Positions 27,612 to 35,614 of a stretch of 64,000 nt of DNA are shown piece by piece. Under the pieces are notes generated by a model. The model was not told where the DNA came from. It was given only the letters and a program-made list of their open reading frames with translations, and searched no databases. Position 1 is the stretch's first letter. Each line of letters starts with the position of its first letter. The DNA comes from Alphaproteobacteria bacterium (lineage in GTDB: Bacteria > Pseudomonadota > Alphaproteobacteria > Micavibrionales > Micavibrionaceae): NCBI GenBank assembly GCA_030427385.1, contig JAUHWR010000001.1:1794042-1858041 (forward strand), read 5' to 3'. The translations under genes and the position numbers were made by a program.

Positions 27612-28877
27612 ATGTCAGAATATAAAATTGGAATTGATTTCGGCACATCTAATTCAACCTGTGCTTTATTAGATAATGGACTTGCGCGCCTGCTACCTTT
27701 GGAAGGGGATAAAACCACATTACCTAGCTCGCTCTTTTTCGCGCAATCCGGTGATATATATTTTGGCCGTCAAAGTTACAAAGCATATCTGGATGGGGAA
27801 GAAGGCCGTTTTATGCGCGGATTAAAGTCCATTTTGGGAACCTCCCTGATGGAGGAAAGAACGATAATTAATCGGCGAGCGATTAACTTTATAGATATTA
27901 TCACGATCTATCTGCGCCATATAAAACAACGCGCAGAGAAGCATATCGGCGCAGAAGTACACGACGTTGTTCTTGGCCGTCCCGTTCACTTTCATGATGA
28001 CAATCCGCAAGCGGATCAGCTATCCGAACAAGCTTTACACCACATTGCACAAAATATCGGATTCAAAAACATTTCATTTCAGTATGAGCCGATCGCCGCC
28101 GCTTTTGCGCATGAACGCTCATTAAAAGGTGACCAATTGGCACTTGTTATCGATTTGGGCGGCGGCACATCTGATTTTACCGTGATTAAGTTATCACCCC
28201 AAAAATCAACGCAGGTAAATCGCGCCGATGACATTCTCGCCACAACCGGTATCCGCATAGGCGGCACAAATTTCGATCAAAAATTATCAATTTCATCTTT
28301 TATGCCCCATTTGGGACTGGGTAGTGATTACCGCTCGGACATGGATGCCGATCAAATCTTCCCCTTGCCTTTAACGATTTATCATCATTTATCAGACTGG
28401 CCATATGTCAATTTTGCCCAAACGAGACAGGCAATCTCGGAAACGAAATCACTCCTCAGAACGGCAATGGAACCTGAAAAGATTAAACGCCTTCTTAATA
28501 TACAAGAATCCGGTTTGGGGCATGCCTTATTACAAACGATTGAGCAAACAAAGATAGATTTAAGCGCGGCGCAACATATTCATGCGGATTTATCGCCGGT
28601 TGATCTGGATATCAGCGTGAGTGTTTCCAGAGAGACCTTTGAAACGGCAATCCAAGATCAAATCACCCGTATTTCCACATCCATTGATGATTGCCTTGCA
28701 CAGGCAAAGATTGATCATGACGCGATCGGATTAATCATCCTGACCGGCGGATCCAGCGAATTACCCATTATTAATCAAATGGTTGCTAATAAATTCCCTG
28801 CCGCAAGCCTGTCAAATGATAATAAATTCGGCAGTGTGGGATTGGGATTGGCATATAATGCCGGGTTTGTGTTTTAA
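27612..28877 (+). CDS. Hsp70-family ATPase without substrate-binding domain (YegD-like)
   Basis: A 421-residue protein consisting of the actin/Hsp70 ATPase fold only. Phosphate-1 loop YKIGIDFGTSNSTCALL at the N-terminus, phosphate-2 loop LVIDLGGGTSDFTV in the middle and adenosine loop IILTGGSSELP near the C-terminus are all present. DnaK has a further 230 or so residues of peptide-binding and lid domains; these are missing, as in YegD-like proteins, so a chaperone role is uncertain. I chose the ATG at 27612, preceded by AAGGG. It is reversed relative to rpsA and ihfB, which it separates. Confidence 0.88.
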   Translation: MSEYKIGIDFGTSNSTCALLDNGLARLLPLEGDKTTLPSSLFFAQSGDIYFGRQSYKAYLDGEEGRFMRGLKSILGTSLMEERTIINRRAINFIDIITIYLRHIKQRAEKHIGAEVHDVVLGRPVHFHDDNPQADQLSEQALHHIAQNIGFKNISFQYEPIAAAFAHERSLKGDQLALVIDLGGGTSDFTVIKLSPQKSTQVNRADDILATTGIRIGGTNFDQKLSISSFMPHLGLGSDYRSDMDADQIFPLPLTIYHHLSDWPYVNFAQTRQAISETKSLLRTAMEPEKIKRLLNIQESGLGHALLQTIEQTKIDLSAAQHIHADLSPVDLDISVSVSRETFETAIQDQITRISTSIDDCLAQAKIDHDAIGLIILTGGSSELPIINQMVANKFPAASLSNDNKFGSVGLGLAYNAGFVF

Positions 28878-28890
28878 ATTCCCCGCCCAT

Positions 28891-28920
28891 AAAAAAAGCC
28901 GAGAAAAATTCCCGGCTTTT
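28891..28920. terminator. Bidirectional terminator between the Hsp70 gene and rpsA
   Basis: AAAAGCCG (28894-28901) pairs with CGGCTTTT (28913-28920), with further partial pairing inside (GAA/TTC). The A run at its start and T run at its end serve as U-tracts for either direction. It lies between two convergent genes. Confidence 0.85.
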
Positions 28921-28942
28921 CATTTATTTATAATCCAAAAAC

Positions 28943-30727
28943 TTACTCGCCTTTTTCCTCATCGGCTTTTTTCTTTGCCGCTGGTTTTTTGGCTTCTTTT
29001 TTTGGCTTGTCTTCTTTGGCTGCCTTTTCGTCTTTGCTCAAAGCCGCGCCGAGGATATCACCAAGAGAAGCACCGGATTCAGTTGAACCGAATTCTTCCA
29101 TGGCTTTTTTATCTTCGTCAATTTCGCGTCCTTTAATTGACAAGGAAAGCTTGCGGCTTTTCTTCTCAACGGACAGGATTTTCGCATCGACTTTTTCACC
29201 AACGGCGAAACGGTCAGGGCGTTGCTCACTACGCTCACGTGACAGATCAAGCTTTTTGATGTAACCGGTGACATTGTCATTCACGGCCACTTCAACGCCT
29301 TTATCGTCAATCGCGGTAATCGTACAGGTCACAATCGCGCCTTTTGCCATGCCTTTCATTGCCCCTTCGAACGGATCGTCCGTCAGTTGCTTGATCCCCA
29401 GAGCAACACGCTCTTTCTCGGCATCAATTTCAAGGATTTTGGCTTTCACGCTATCGCCTTTTTTGAAGGTTTTCAGAACGTCTTCTGTCTGGTCTTCCCA
29501 TGAAATATCAGAGATATGAACCATACCGTCCAGATCATCATCAATACCAACGAACAAGCCAAATTCAGTCACGTTATTCACGGGGCCTTCAATCTCGTCG
29601 CCAACCTTACGGTTTTGCGCGATGGTCTCCCATGGATTTTCCTGACATTGCTTAATCCCCAGCGAAATACGACGCTTTTCTTCATCGATTTCAAGAACCT
29701 GAACTTCAACTTCTTGGGATACAGAGGCAATTTTGCTTGGGTGAACGTTTTTCTTCGTCCATGACATTTCAGACACATGAACCAATCCTTCGATACCATC
29801 ATCCAGCTCAACAAATGCGCCGTAATCGGTCAGGTTGGAAATGCGGCCTTTCAGCTGCTTGCCAACAGGGTAGTTCAGATGAACATCTTCCCATGGATCC
29901 TGTTCCAACTGTTTCATACCAAGGGAGATACGCTTATTCTCTTCATTAAAGCGAATAACCTGTACTTCGATTGTATCACCGATTTTCATCGATTCAGATG
30001 GGTGGTTCACACGTTTGTAAGAAATATCCGTCACATGCAACAAGCCATCAACACCGCCCAGATCAACGAACGCGCCGTAATCTGTGATGTTTTTAACAAC
30101 GCCCTGAAGAACCTGACCTTCTTTGATATTCTCTAAAATATCTGATCTTGCTTCTTCACGTGATTCTTCCAATACAGCACGGCGTGAGACAACAATGTTG
30201 CCGCGCGCGCGGTCCATTTTCAAAATCATGAATGGTTGCGGCGTGCCCATTAACGGGTTCACGTCTTTAATCGGGCGAATATCAACCTGTGATCCCGGTA
30301 GGAACGCAATCGCGCCGCCCAGATCAACGGTAAATCCGCCTTTCACGCGGCTATGGATCACTCCGGTCACGCGCTCTTCTTTTTTGTGTAATTCTTCCAG
30401 TTCGGTCCACACTTCCTCACGACGCGCTTTTTCGCGTGAGAGAACGGCTTCCCCGTTTTGGTCTTCTAAACGCTCAACGAATACGTCAACCATGTCGCCG
30501 ACTTTAACTTCGGGATCCTGACCTGGTTTTGAAAACTCGCGAAGCTCAATACGACCTTCGGATTTCAGACCAACATCGACCAGAACAAATCCGTTCTCGA
30601 CCTCGATGATGCGTCCTTTAACAACGTTTCCTTGAAAATTTTGCTCGCCTGATAATGAAGATTCGAGAAGGGCGGCGAATTCATTTGATTCTTCTCTATC
30701 TTGTAGTCTTGCAGCTGCTGTAGCCAT
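28943..30727 (-). CDS. rpsA: 30S ribosomal protein S1
   Basis: Binds mRNA at the 30S subunit and helps start translation of structured messages. The 594-residue protein has six S1 (OB-fold) repeats, recognisable from recurring GAFVDLGGVDGLLHVTDISY, GAFVELDDGIEGLVHVSEMS and GLFVGIDDDLDGMVHISDIS blocks, each closed by a KRISLGIKQ-like end. The last 60 residues are Lys/Glu/Ala-rich and basic, a common alphaproteobacterial tail. Upstream lies a 44-bp element with a good promoter, duplicated before the next gene. cmk, its usual neighbour, is 2.7 kb upstream with three other genes in between. Confidence 0.97.
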   Translation of the reverse strand: MATAAARLQDREESNEFAALLESSLSGEQNFQGNVVKGRIIEVENGFVLVDVGLKSEGRIELREFSKPGQDPEVKVGDMVDVFVERLEDQNGEAVLSREKARREEVWTELEELHKKEERVTGVIHSRVKGGFTVDLGGAIAFLPGSQVDIRPIKDVNPLMGTPQPFMILKMDRARGNIVVSRRAVLEESREEARSDILENIKEGQVLQGVVKNITDYGAFVDLGGVDGLLHVTDISYKRVNHPSESMKIGDTIEVQVIRFNEENKRISLGMKQLEQDPWEDVHLNYPVGKQLKGRISNLTDYGAFVELDDGIEGLVHVSEMSWTKKNVHPSKIASVSQEVEVQVLEIDEEKRRISLGIKQCQENPWETIAQNRKVGDEIEGPVNNVTEFGLFVGIDDDLDGMVHISDISWEDQTEDVLKTFKKGDSVKAKILEIDAEKERVALGIKQLTDDPFEGAMKGMAKGAIVTCTITAIDDKGVEVAVNDNVTGYIKKLDLSRERSEQRPDRFAVGEKVDAKILSVEKKSRKLSLSIKGREIDEDKKAMEEFGSTESGASLGDILGAALSKDEKAAKEDKPKKEAKKPAAKKKADEEKGE

Positions 30728-30808
30728 AATAGTTAATTTCCTAACTTAATAAAATATATCCGGGCTTTCATGGGTTCCGCCCGCAATCGCGCGCGCATGT
30801 CCACCAGA

Positions 30809-30852
30809 ATGGGGATACATATACCGAGTCGCATAAAGGATTGCAAGGGTTT
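30809..30852 (-). promoter_or_regulatory. Probable rpsA promoter, in a 44-bp duplicated element (copy 1)
   Basis: On the minus strand TTGCAA (30846-30841) and TATATG (30823-30818) are separated by 17 bases, a good sigma-70 spacing, placing transcription start about 85 bases before the rpsA ATG. The same 44 bases recur at 31975-32018 with one difference, in the -10 box. The match is seen; promoter activity is inferred. Confidence 0.7.
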
Positions 30853-30856
30853 AAAT

Positions 30857-30882
30857 GAAAAAAGGAGCTAAAACAGCTCCTT
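30857..30882 (-). terminator. Terminator of the SPFH-protein gene
   Basis: On the minus strand, AAGGAGCT and AGCTCCTT form an 8-bp stem with a 5-base loop, followed by a T run. It is 25 bases after the stop at 30907 and directly before the rpsA promoter element, so rpsA is a separate transcription unit. Confidence 0.85.
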
Positions 30883-30906
30883 AATTTTATTGCTATGTCA
30901 AAAACC

Positions 30907-31884
30907 CTATTGGCCAGGTTCCGGTGCATCCTGTTCTTGTAAAGCCCCGATTGTTACATTATTCGGATCAATTGCCGCTGAAACATTGCTTGCACCACCA
31001 AAACAACCTGGTGTAAATGGCGCGTTATGAGCACCGGTTGATTTTACAATACATAGAGCGCTTATAGCTGCTTCTGGTGATATACCATCAGCCAGCAACG
31101 GCAAGATATACGCACTATCAGCAGCCGCTTCTTTCTCTAAAGTTTTTCTTGCTTGATCAGCATTTTGCTCTCTCAATTTCAGTTTCAGCTCTTCTTGACG
31201 GAGACCTACGACTTCTGCTAAGCGCGCTTCTGTCTCTTCCCCAATGAAATGGAAGCCGCTGGTTAATACAGTTATAATTTCTACCGGCCATCCCTGTACA
31301 TTTAGTTCTTCCTGAGCAAAGCGCTGTGTTCTTTCTTTTAACAAAGTTGTAAATGTTGCGGCTTCTTCCGCATCCTCTTGAGCGGGATTTAGATCTGTAG
31401 GAGTGATAATATCATTAATACTTAGCGATTCAGCTGCGCGGATACCGGCATCTTCAAAAATTTTGTTAACAATTTTGCCTAGCGCTGTAGTTCCACCATC
31501 CTTGGGTAAGTTTTCACCCAATATTCTAATATCTGATCCTTGTCTGATTGCCCATTTAGCTGTCATACCGACAGCCAATCTTAGTTCATCTCCTGTACGC
31601 ATTTCAGTGCCTTCCCCAATTACTGCGTCTTGCTGTGTCAGCGGAAATCTTTCAACACCTGAAAGTGGGTTTTTCAAAGTAATTCCTGGCTCGTCTTCTT
31701 GTTCAACAATTTGACCAAATAAAGTCTCTATAGCTACCTCTGTACGATCAACAACATAAAATGGACTTAATCCTGTTAAGTGGACTGCTCCCATAAAAAC
31801 TGCCGCTAAACCACCGCCCGCTAACAATTTGGTAGTTGTTGAAAAACCTTTTTTTCTACTTTCAAAACTATTCTCATAAGACAT
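30907..31884 (-). CDS. SPFH/band-7 domain membrane protein
   Basis: A 325-residue protein with one N-terminal membrane helix (about 18-40), then a domain like SPFH/prohibitin proteins: SPFYVVDRTEVAIETLFGQI, GITLKNPLSGVERFPLTQQD, and RLAVGMTAKWAIRQ. A charged helical stretch follows (about 220-265, LRQEELKLKLREQNADQARK), likely a coiled coil, and the acidic tail ends in EPGQ. Family members such as HflK/HflC and stomatins assemble into membrane rings and often modulate proteases, which is inferred at best here. It has its own promoter-like element and terminator. It may be an addition to the cmk-rpsA gap. Confidence 0.8.
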   Translation of the reverse strand: MSYENSFESRKKGFSTTTKLLAGGGLAAVFMGAVHLTGLSPFYVVDRTEVAIETLFGQIVEQEDEPGITLKNPLSGVERFPLTQQDAVIGEGTEMRTGDELRLAVGMTAKWAIRQGSDIRILGENLPKDGGTTALGKIVNKIFEDAGIRAAESLSINDIITPTDLNPAQEDAEEAATFTTLLKERTQRFAQEELNVQGWPVEIITVLTSGFHFIGEETEARLAEVVGLRQEELKLKLREQNADQARKTLEKEAAADSAYILPLLADGISPEAAISALCIVKSTGAHNAPFTPGCFGGASNVSAAIDPNNVTIGALQEQDAPEPGQ

Positions 31885-31974
31885 TAATACACTCCTCTAT
31901 AATTATGAATAATTTGCTTATACAATAGAAAAGAGAAACTTACAATAAAATTAATTTGGCTATGCGCAATCAGT

Positions 31975-32018
31975 ATGGGGATACATACACCGAGTCGCAT
32001 AAAGGATTGCAAGGGTTT
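31975..32018 (-). promoter_or_regulatory. Probable promoter of the SPFH gene, 44-bp duplicated element (copy 2)
   Basis: 43 of 44 bases match 30809-30852. On the minus strand the -35 TTGCAA is unchanged and the -10 reads TGTATG instead of TATATG. It lies 91 bases upstream of the SPFH-protein ATG, much as copy 1 lies 82 bases upstream of rpsA. Confidence 0.65.
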
Positions 32019-32023
32019 TATTG

Positions 32024-32668
32024 TTATGGTGCAGGCTGAAAATTAGCTTCTTGCTCGTATGCACCTAAAGCAGTGTCCGTAATGGGCACCTCTAACTCAG
32101 ATGGCAAAAAATCATTCAGTGTAATCATAATAATAGGAATCGCCGCGGCACAAGCCAATCGGCCTGTCGAAACACTTCCGCGATCAAATTTCTCACTAAT
32201 AAGTCTATTACTGCTTTCTTCAGTAAAGGTCTTCCTTAATCCCCTTAAGGCAGCAGATAAAATATTAGCTTTTTTTTCTAAAACAATTGATGATCCAATT
32301 TGAATATCGCTGTTCATCTCCGTTGACTCTTGTTCTTTAGCCCCATTTTTAAAATGTTGTTTTATTTCTTTACATACATTTTTTGAAGCAATATTTGCTA
32401 CTGTATACGTTGATGTAAGCGCGCCTCCCACTACACCCCCTGCATAAGTCATACCTTTAAAGGCAGCAGCAGTTCCAAGACTTGATGTGCCCAATAGAAA
32501 GGTTCCAATAATTAAGGGACTAATATCAAGTTGTTCACCTAATATTGAATGCGTACGATGCGTAATCAAATTAAAACTTGCTAATGATAATCCTGCCACT
32601 AAACCAATTTTTTCATGTTGCTGAGCAAGCTCTGACAGTGCTGATAAGCTGTTATTTTGAATTTCCAT
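32024..32668 (-). CDS. Hypothetical membrane protein, 214 aa
   Basis: No family recognised. Hydrophobic segments lie at about 20-36, 50-65, 72-92 and 170-188, with a charged middle part (about 97-160). An acidic tail ends in NFQPAP. AGAGGA lies 13 bases before the ATG. It ends five bases from the duplicated promoter element and precedes the SPFH gene, in the same direction. The two could form a functional pair, both being membrane proteins with large charged regions, but the promoter between them allows separate expression. Confidence 0.6.
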   Translation of the reverse strand: MEIQNNSLSALSELAQQHEKIGLVAGLSLASFNLITHRTHSILGEQLDISPLIIGTFLLGTSSLGTAAAFKGMTYAGGVVGGALTSTYTVANIASKNVCKEIKQHFKNGAKEQESTEMNSDIQIGSSIVLEKKANILSAALRGLRKTFTEESSNRLISEKFDRGSVSTGRLACAAAIPIIMITLNDFLPSELEVPITDTALGAYEQEANFQPAP

Positions 32669-32738
32669 AGATATTTAATATCCTCTTTTATAAGCTAAGT
32701 CAATAAAATGTAAATTTACCTGATAAATTGCGCGCGCG

Positions 32739-33443
32739 TCAATTCCGCTCCAGAATATGAATTACTTCGTAAATGCCGTCTGGCCGCTCAACGCAGGCGA
32801 TATCATCTATTTTTAGCGCATCTGCGGCGGCGGCGCTATGTGTGGCGCTAAAGCTTGGCGGTTGGGCGATATATTGCAATTCGCTGCGTCCATCGGGGCC
32901 GCTTTCCGGGCCATAGGTTTGTAACGGGATCGTCCCGCTCAGATTTCGTTTCAGATTATAGCCCTCACAAACCCAGCGCGTTAACGGGCGCAGTGTAATC
33001 CAGACATCTGCCGCGCTGGTTCCAACTTCGACGCCGCCCACAATTAACCGCCGATGTTCCATCGTGGAACGTACACCGCTTTGCGTGGTTAAATATTTGG
33101 CTGGAAGATAAGGCGGCATAATCCCTTGCCCCGGATTGAATAGCCCAATGGAGGGACATGTCCGTGTAACCCCTGCGCGGTAACAAACACCTGTCGTAGA
33201 ATAAGCAGAATCATTATAAAGAACCTGCTCATAATTTTTGTTGAAAGACATTCTTTTCATTTCTGCTTCCAACCTGACAACTTCCTGCTCCACAACGCTG
33301 GCACCTAACTTTCCGTCTTCGCTGTTACTGTTGCCACCGCTGCTATTGGAGGAATTTGTAATTGCCATGGCAAGCGCCGCAAATAAAATAATTGCAATTA
33401 AAATAAGAAAAATAACATTTCCGGCTTCACTTTTTTTATGCAT
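32739..33443 (-). CDS. Pilin-like protein with one N-terminal helix
   Basis: A 234-residue protein starting MHKKSEAGNVIFLILIAIIL, one hydrophobic helix directly after a short basic leader, similar to pilin-like or pseudopilin N-termini. A Ser/Asn/Gly linker and a secreted-looking domain with cysteines (VCYRAGVTRTCPS, RWVCEGYN, IACVERPDG) follow. A classical prepilin cleavage site (G followed by F-x4-E) is not evident, so processing is uncertain. The gene start overlaps the end of cmk by 8 bases, implying translational coupling. A prepilin-peptidase-like gene lies at 60273, far away. No other pilus genes are nearby. Confidence 0.6.
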   Translation of the reverse strand: MHKKSEAGNVIFLILIAIILFAALAMAITNSSNSSGGNSNSEDGKLGASVVEQEVVRLEAEMKRMSFNKNYEQVLYNDSAYSTTGVCYRAGVTRTCPSIGLFNPGQGIMPPYLPAKYLTTQSGVRSTMEHRRLIVGGVEVGTSAADVWITLRPLTRWVCEGYNLKRNLSGTIPLQTYGPESGPDGRSELQYIAQPPSFSATHSAAAADALKIDDIACVERPDGIYEVIHILERN

Positions 33444-34107
33444 TATTCTTTTGAATTTTATGGTTTATAATGTCCCAAATATAAGTAAAGGCCTCCTCCA
33501 CATTCATATCCGATGTATCAATAATAAGCGCATCTTCCGCGGCTTTTGATGGGGCATTTTTCCTGTTTTCATCTCTGTCATCGCGCGCGATCATATCGGC
33601 CAAAATTTCTTCATAAGTAACTTCGCCGTTCTTAGCCATTAATTCTTCATAACGACGCTTTGCGCGCACTTCAACATTGGCGGTAATAAACAACTTCACA
33701 TCCGCATGCGGGCAAATCACACTGCCGATATCGCGCCCGTCCAAAACCGCGCCCGCCTTGCCATTTGGCGGATATTTGGCAAAATTGACTTGTAATTCAT
33801 ACAGAGCCGCCCGCACCTTTGGAAATATCCCGACCTTGGACGCCGCCTGTCCTGCCTCCGCCGTTCGGATCAGGGGGTTATTGCACATGCTGGGGTCAAA
33901 ATTATCTTTCAAAAATAAGGCGGCGGCCACCGCTTGTTCTTCATCTGACGGATCGCCGCCTTCCTGTAATACTTCATGCCCCACCAATCGGTAGAGCGCG
34001 CCCGTATCCATATGTGCATAATCCAAATGCGCGGCCAAGCGTTTGGCGATTGTGCCTTTTCCGCTGGCGGCGGGGCCGTCGATGGCAATAATATTTGTGA
34101 TCGTCAT
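33436..34107 (-). CDS. cmk: Cytidylate kinase
   Basis: Phosphorylates CMP and dCMP with ATP. The 223-residue protein begins MTITNIIAIDGPAASGKGTI with the P-loop GPAASGKGT, followed by the NMP-binding region (YAHMDTGALYRLVG) and DGRDIGSVICPHADVKLFIT, with the lid Arg residues in VRAKRRYEEL. I chose the ATG at 34107, preceded by AGGAG at a distance of 10. It sits between aroA and the pilin-like gene, and overlaps the latter by 8 bases. aroA-cmk-rpsA is a widespread gene order. Confidence 0.95.
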   Translation of the reverse strand: MTITNIIAIDGPAASGKGTIAKRLAAHLDYAHMDTGALYRLVGHEVLQEGGDPSDEEQAVAAALFLKDNFDPSMCNNPLIRTAEAGQAASKVGIFPKVRAALYELQVNFAKYPPNGKAGAVLDGRDIGSVICPHADVKLFITANVEVRAKRRYEELMAKNGEVTYEEILADMIARDDRDENRKNAPSKAAEDALIIDTSDMNVEEAFTYIWDIINHKIQKNNA

Positions 34108-34221
34108 TTTTATAACAACTCCTCTGTCCAAAAAGGCGTAACATTAATCGGCATGTATAATCTGAATTAATTAATGCGTATTTATATTAACAAAAAATAC
34201 ATAATACGTATGCCTTATATA

Positions 34222-35568
34222 CTACTTACACGCCCCGCCGTTAATTTCAGTAATCTCACATCCCAGATCATTCATCAACTCGATGAAATTGGGGAAAGAT
34301 GTTAAAATCGGTGCGCCGTCGTCAATGCGTACAGGTTGAGCAGTGACTGTCCCCAGCACCATAAAACTCATCGCGATGCGATGATCTAAATGCGTTTCAA
34401 TATTAACGCCGCCTTGTGGGGGGGTTCCATTGCCATGAACGGTTAAGCTGTCCTCACCCATCTCAAGACGTACACCGCATTTTGCCAATCCCTCTGCCAT
34501 GACGGCCAGACGATCACTTTCTTTAACGCGCAATTCTTCCAAACCGGTCATACGGGTCGTACCATTTGCACAAGATGTAGCCACAGCTAAAACAGGGAAT
34601 TCATCAATCATGGACGCCACGCGACTTGCGGGGACATCGATGCCATTTAAAGCCCCTGTGCCACGAATATGCAGATCCGCAACCTTTTCGCCGCCCTGCA
34701 TGCGTTCGTTTTCAAACTTTATGTCTGCCCCCATCTCGATTAAAGTAGTATAAATACCGGCGCGGCGTTCATTCAGACAAATATTTGGTAATGTAATGTC
34801 CGATCCCTCTCGCAATAATGCCGCAACACAGGGAAATGCCGCCGAAGACGGATCCGATGGCACGTCAAATGAACATCCTTGTAATTGGGTTCCGCCTGTA
34901 ACAGTAATCGCCTGCGCGCCGTCCTCCAATGTAACAACACGTACACCATGCCCGAATGCCTGTAACATATTTTCGGTATGGTCGCGCGTCGGCGTATCTT
35001 CTATAACCGTGACATCGCCCTGTGCGGTTAAACCGGCTAGCAATATGGCTGATTTAACCTGCGCCGATGCCACAGGCAAACGATATTCAATGCTTTTTAT
35101 CTGGTCTGTGCCCTGTATCATCATCGGCAGACGTCCGCCTGTACGTGTCATGAAGGTTGCGCCCATCTCTGATAATGGTTTGGTGATGCGATTCATTGGG
35201 CGTTTCCGCAATGACCCATCTCCGCTCATGACCGCACTGATCGCGTGTCCGGCTATTAACCCGCCCAGAAGGCGTGTAGACGTTCCACTATTACCCATAT
35301 TTAAAACGTCTTCCGGCTCTTTTAAAAATCCAACACCGACCCCTTCGCAGCGCCATAGGCCGTCGTCACCGCGACCGATTTTTGCCCCCATCGCCCGCAT
35401 CGCCAATGCGGTGGCGATCACGTCTTCCCCTTCCAATAAGCCGGAAATAATGGTTTCGCCTTGCGCCAAGCCACCAAACATAAGTGCCCGATGTGAGATT
35501 GATTTATCGCCCGGAATACGCGCCGAGCCGGAAAGAGGGGAAGATGTTTTAGATTCTAAAGGTCTCAT
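34222..35568 (-). CDS. aroA: 3-phosphoshikimate 1-carboxyvinyltransferase (EPSP synthase)
   Basis: Joins shikimate 3-phosphate and PEP in aromatic amino acid synthesis. The 448 residues show PGDKSISHRALMFGGLAQGE, the conserved LNMGNSGTSTRLLGGL, RLPVASAQVKSAILLAGL, LRVKESDRLAVMAEGL and DHRIAMSFMVLG, all expected active-site blocks. By the wording of these motifs it looks like the class II group. The start may be the GTG at 35571 or the ATG at 35568. A 14-base stretch, GTGACTGTCCCCAG at 34343-34356, matches a REP half-site but stays in frame, encoding LGTVTA. Confidence 0.95.
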   Translation of the reverse strand: MRPLESKTSSPLSGSARIPGDKSISHRALMFGGLAQGETIISGLLEGEDVIATALAMRAMGAKIGRGDDGLWRCEGVGVGFLKEPEDVLNMGNSGTSTRLLGGLIAGHAISAVMSGDGSLRKRPMNRITKPLSEMGATFMTRTGGRLPMMIQGTDQIKSIEYRLPVASAQVKSAILLAGLTAQGDVTVIEDTPTRDHTENMLQAFGHGVRVVTLEDGAQAITVTGGTQLQGCSFDVPSDPSSAAFPCVAALLREGSDITLPNICLNERRAGIYTTLIEMGADIKFENERMQGGEKVADLHIRGTGALNGIDVPASRVASMIDEFPVLAVATSCANGTTRMTGLEELRVKESDRLAVMAEGLAKCGVRLEMGEDSLTVHGNGTPPQGGVNIETHLDHRIAMSFMVLGTVTAQPVRIDDGAPILTSFPNFIELMNDLGCEITEINGGACK

Positions 35569-35614
35569 CACCTTTATTTATCATAGTAACCAAATTTTAC
35601 CAGTCCAAATCAGA

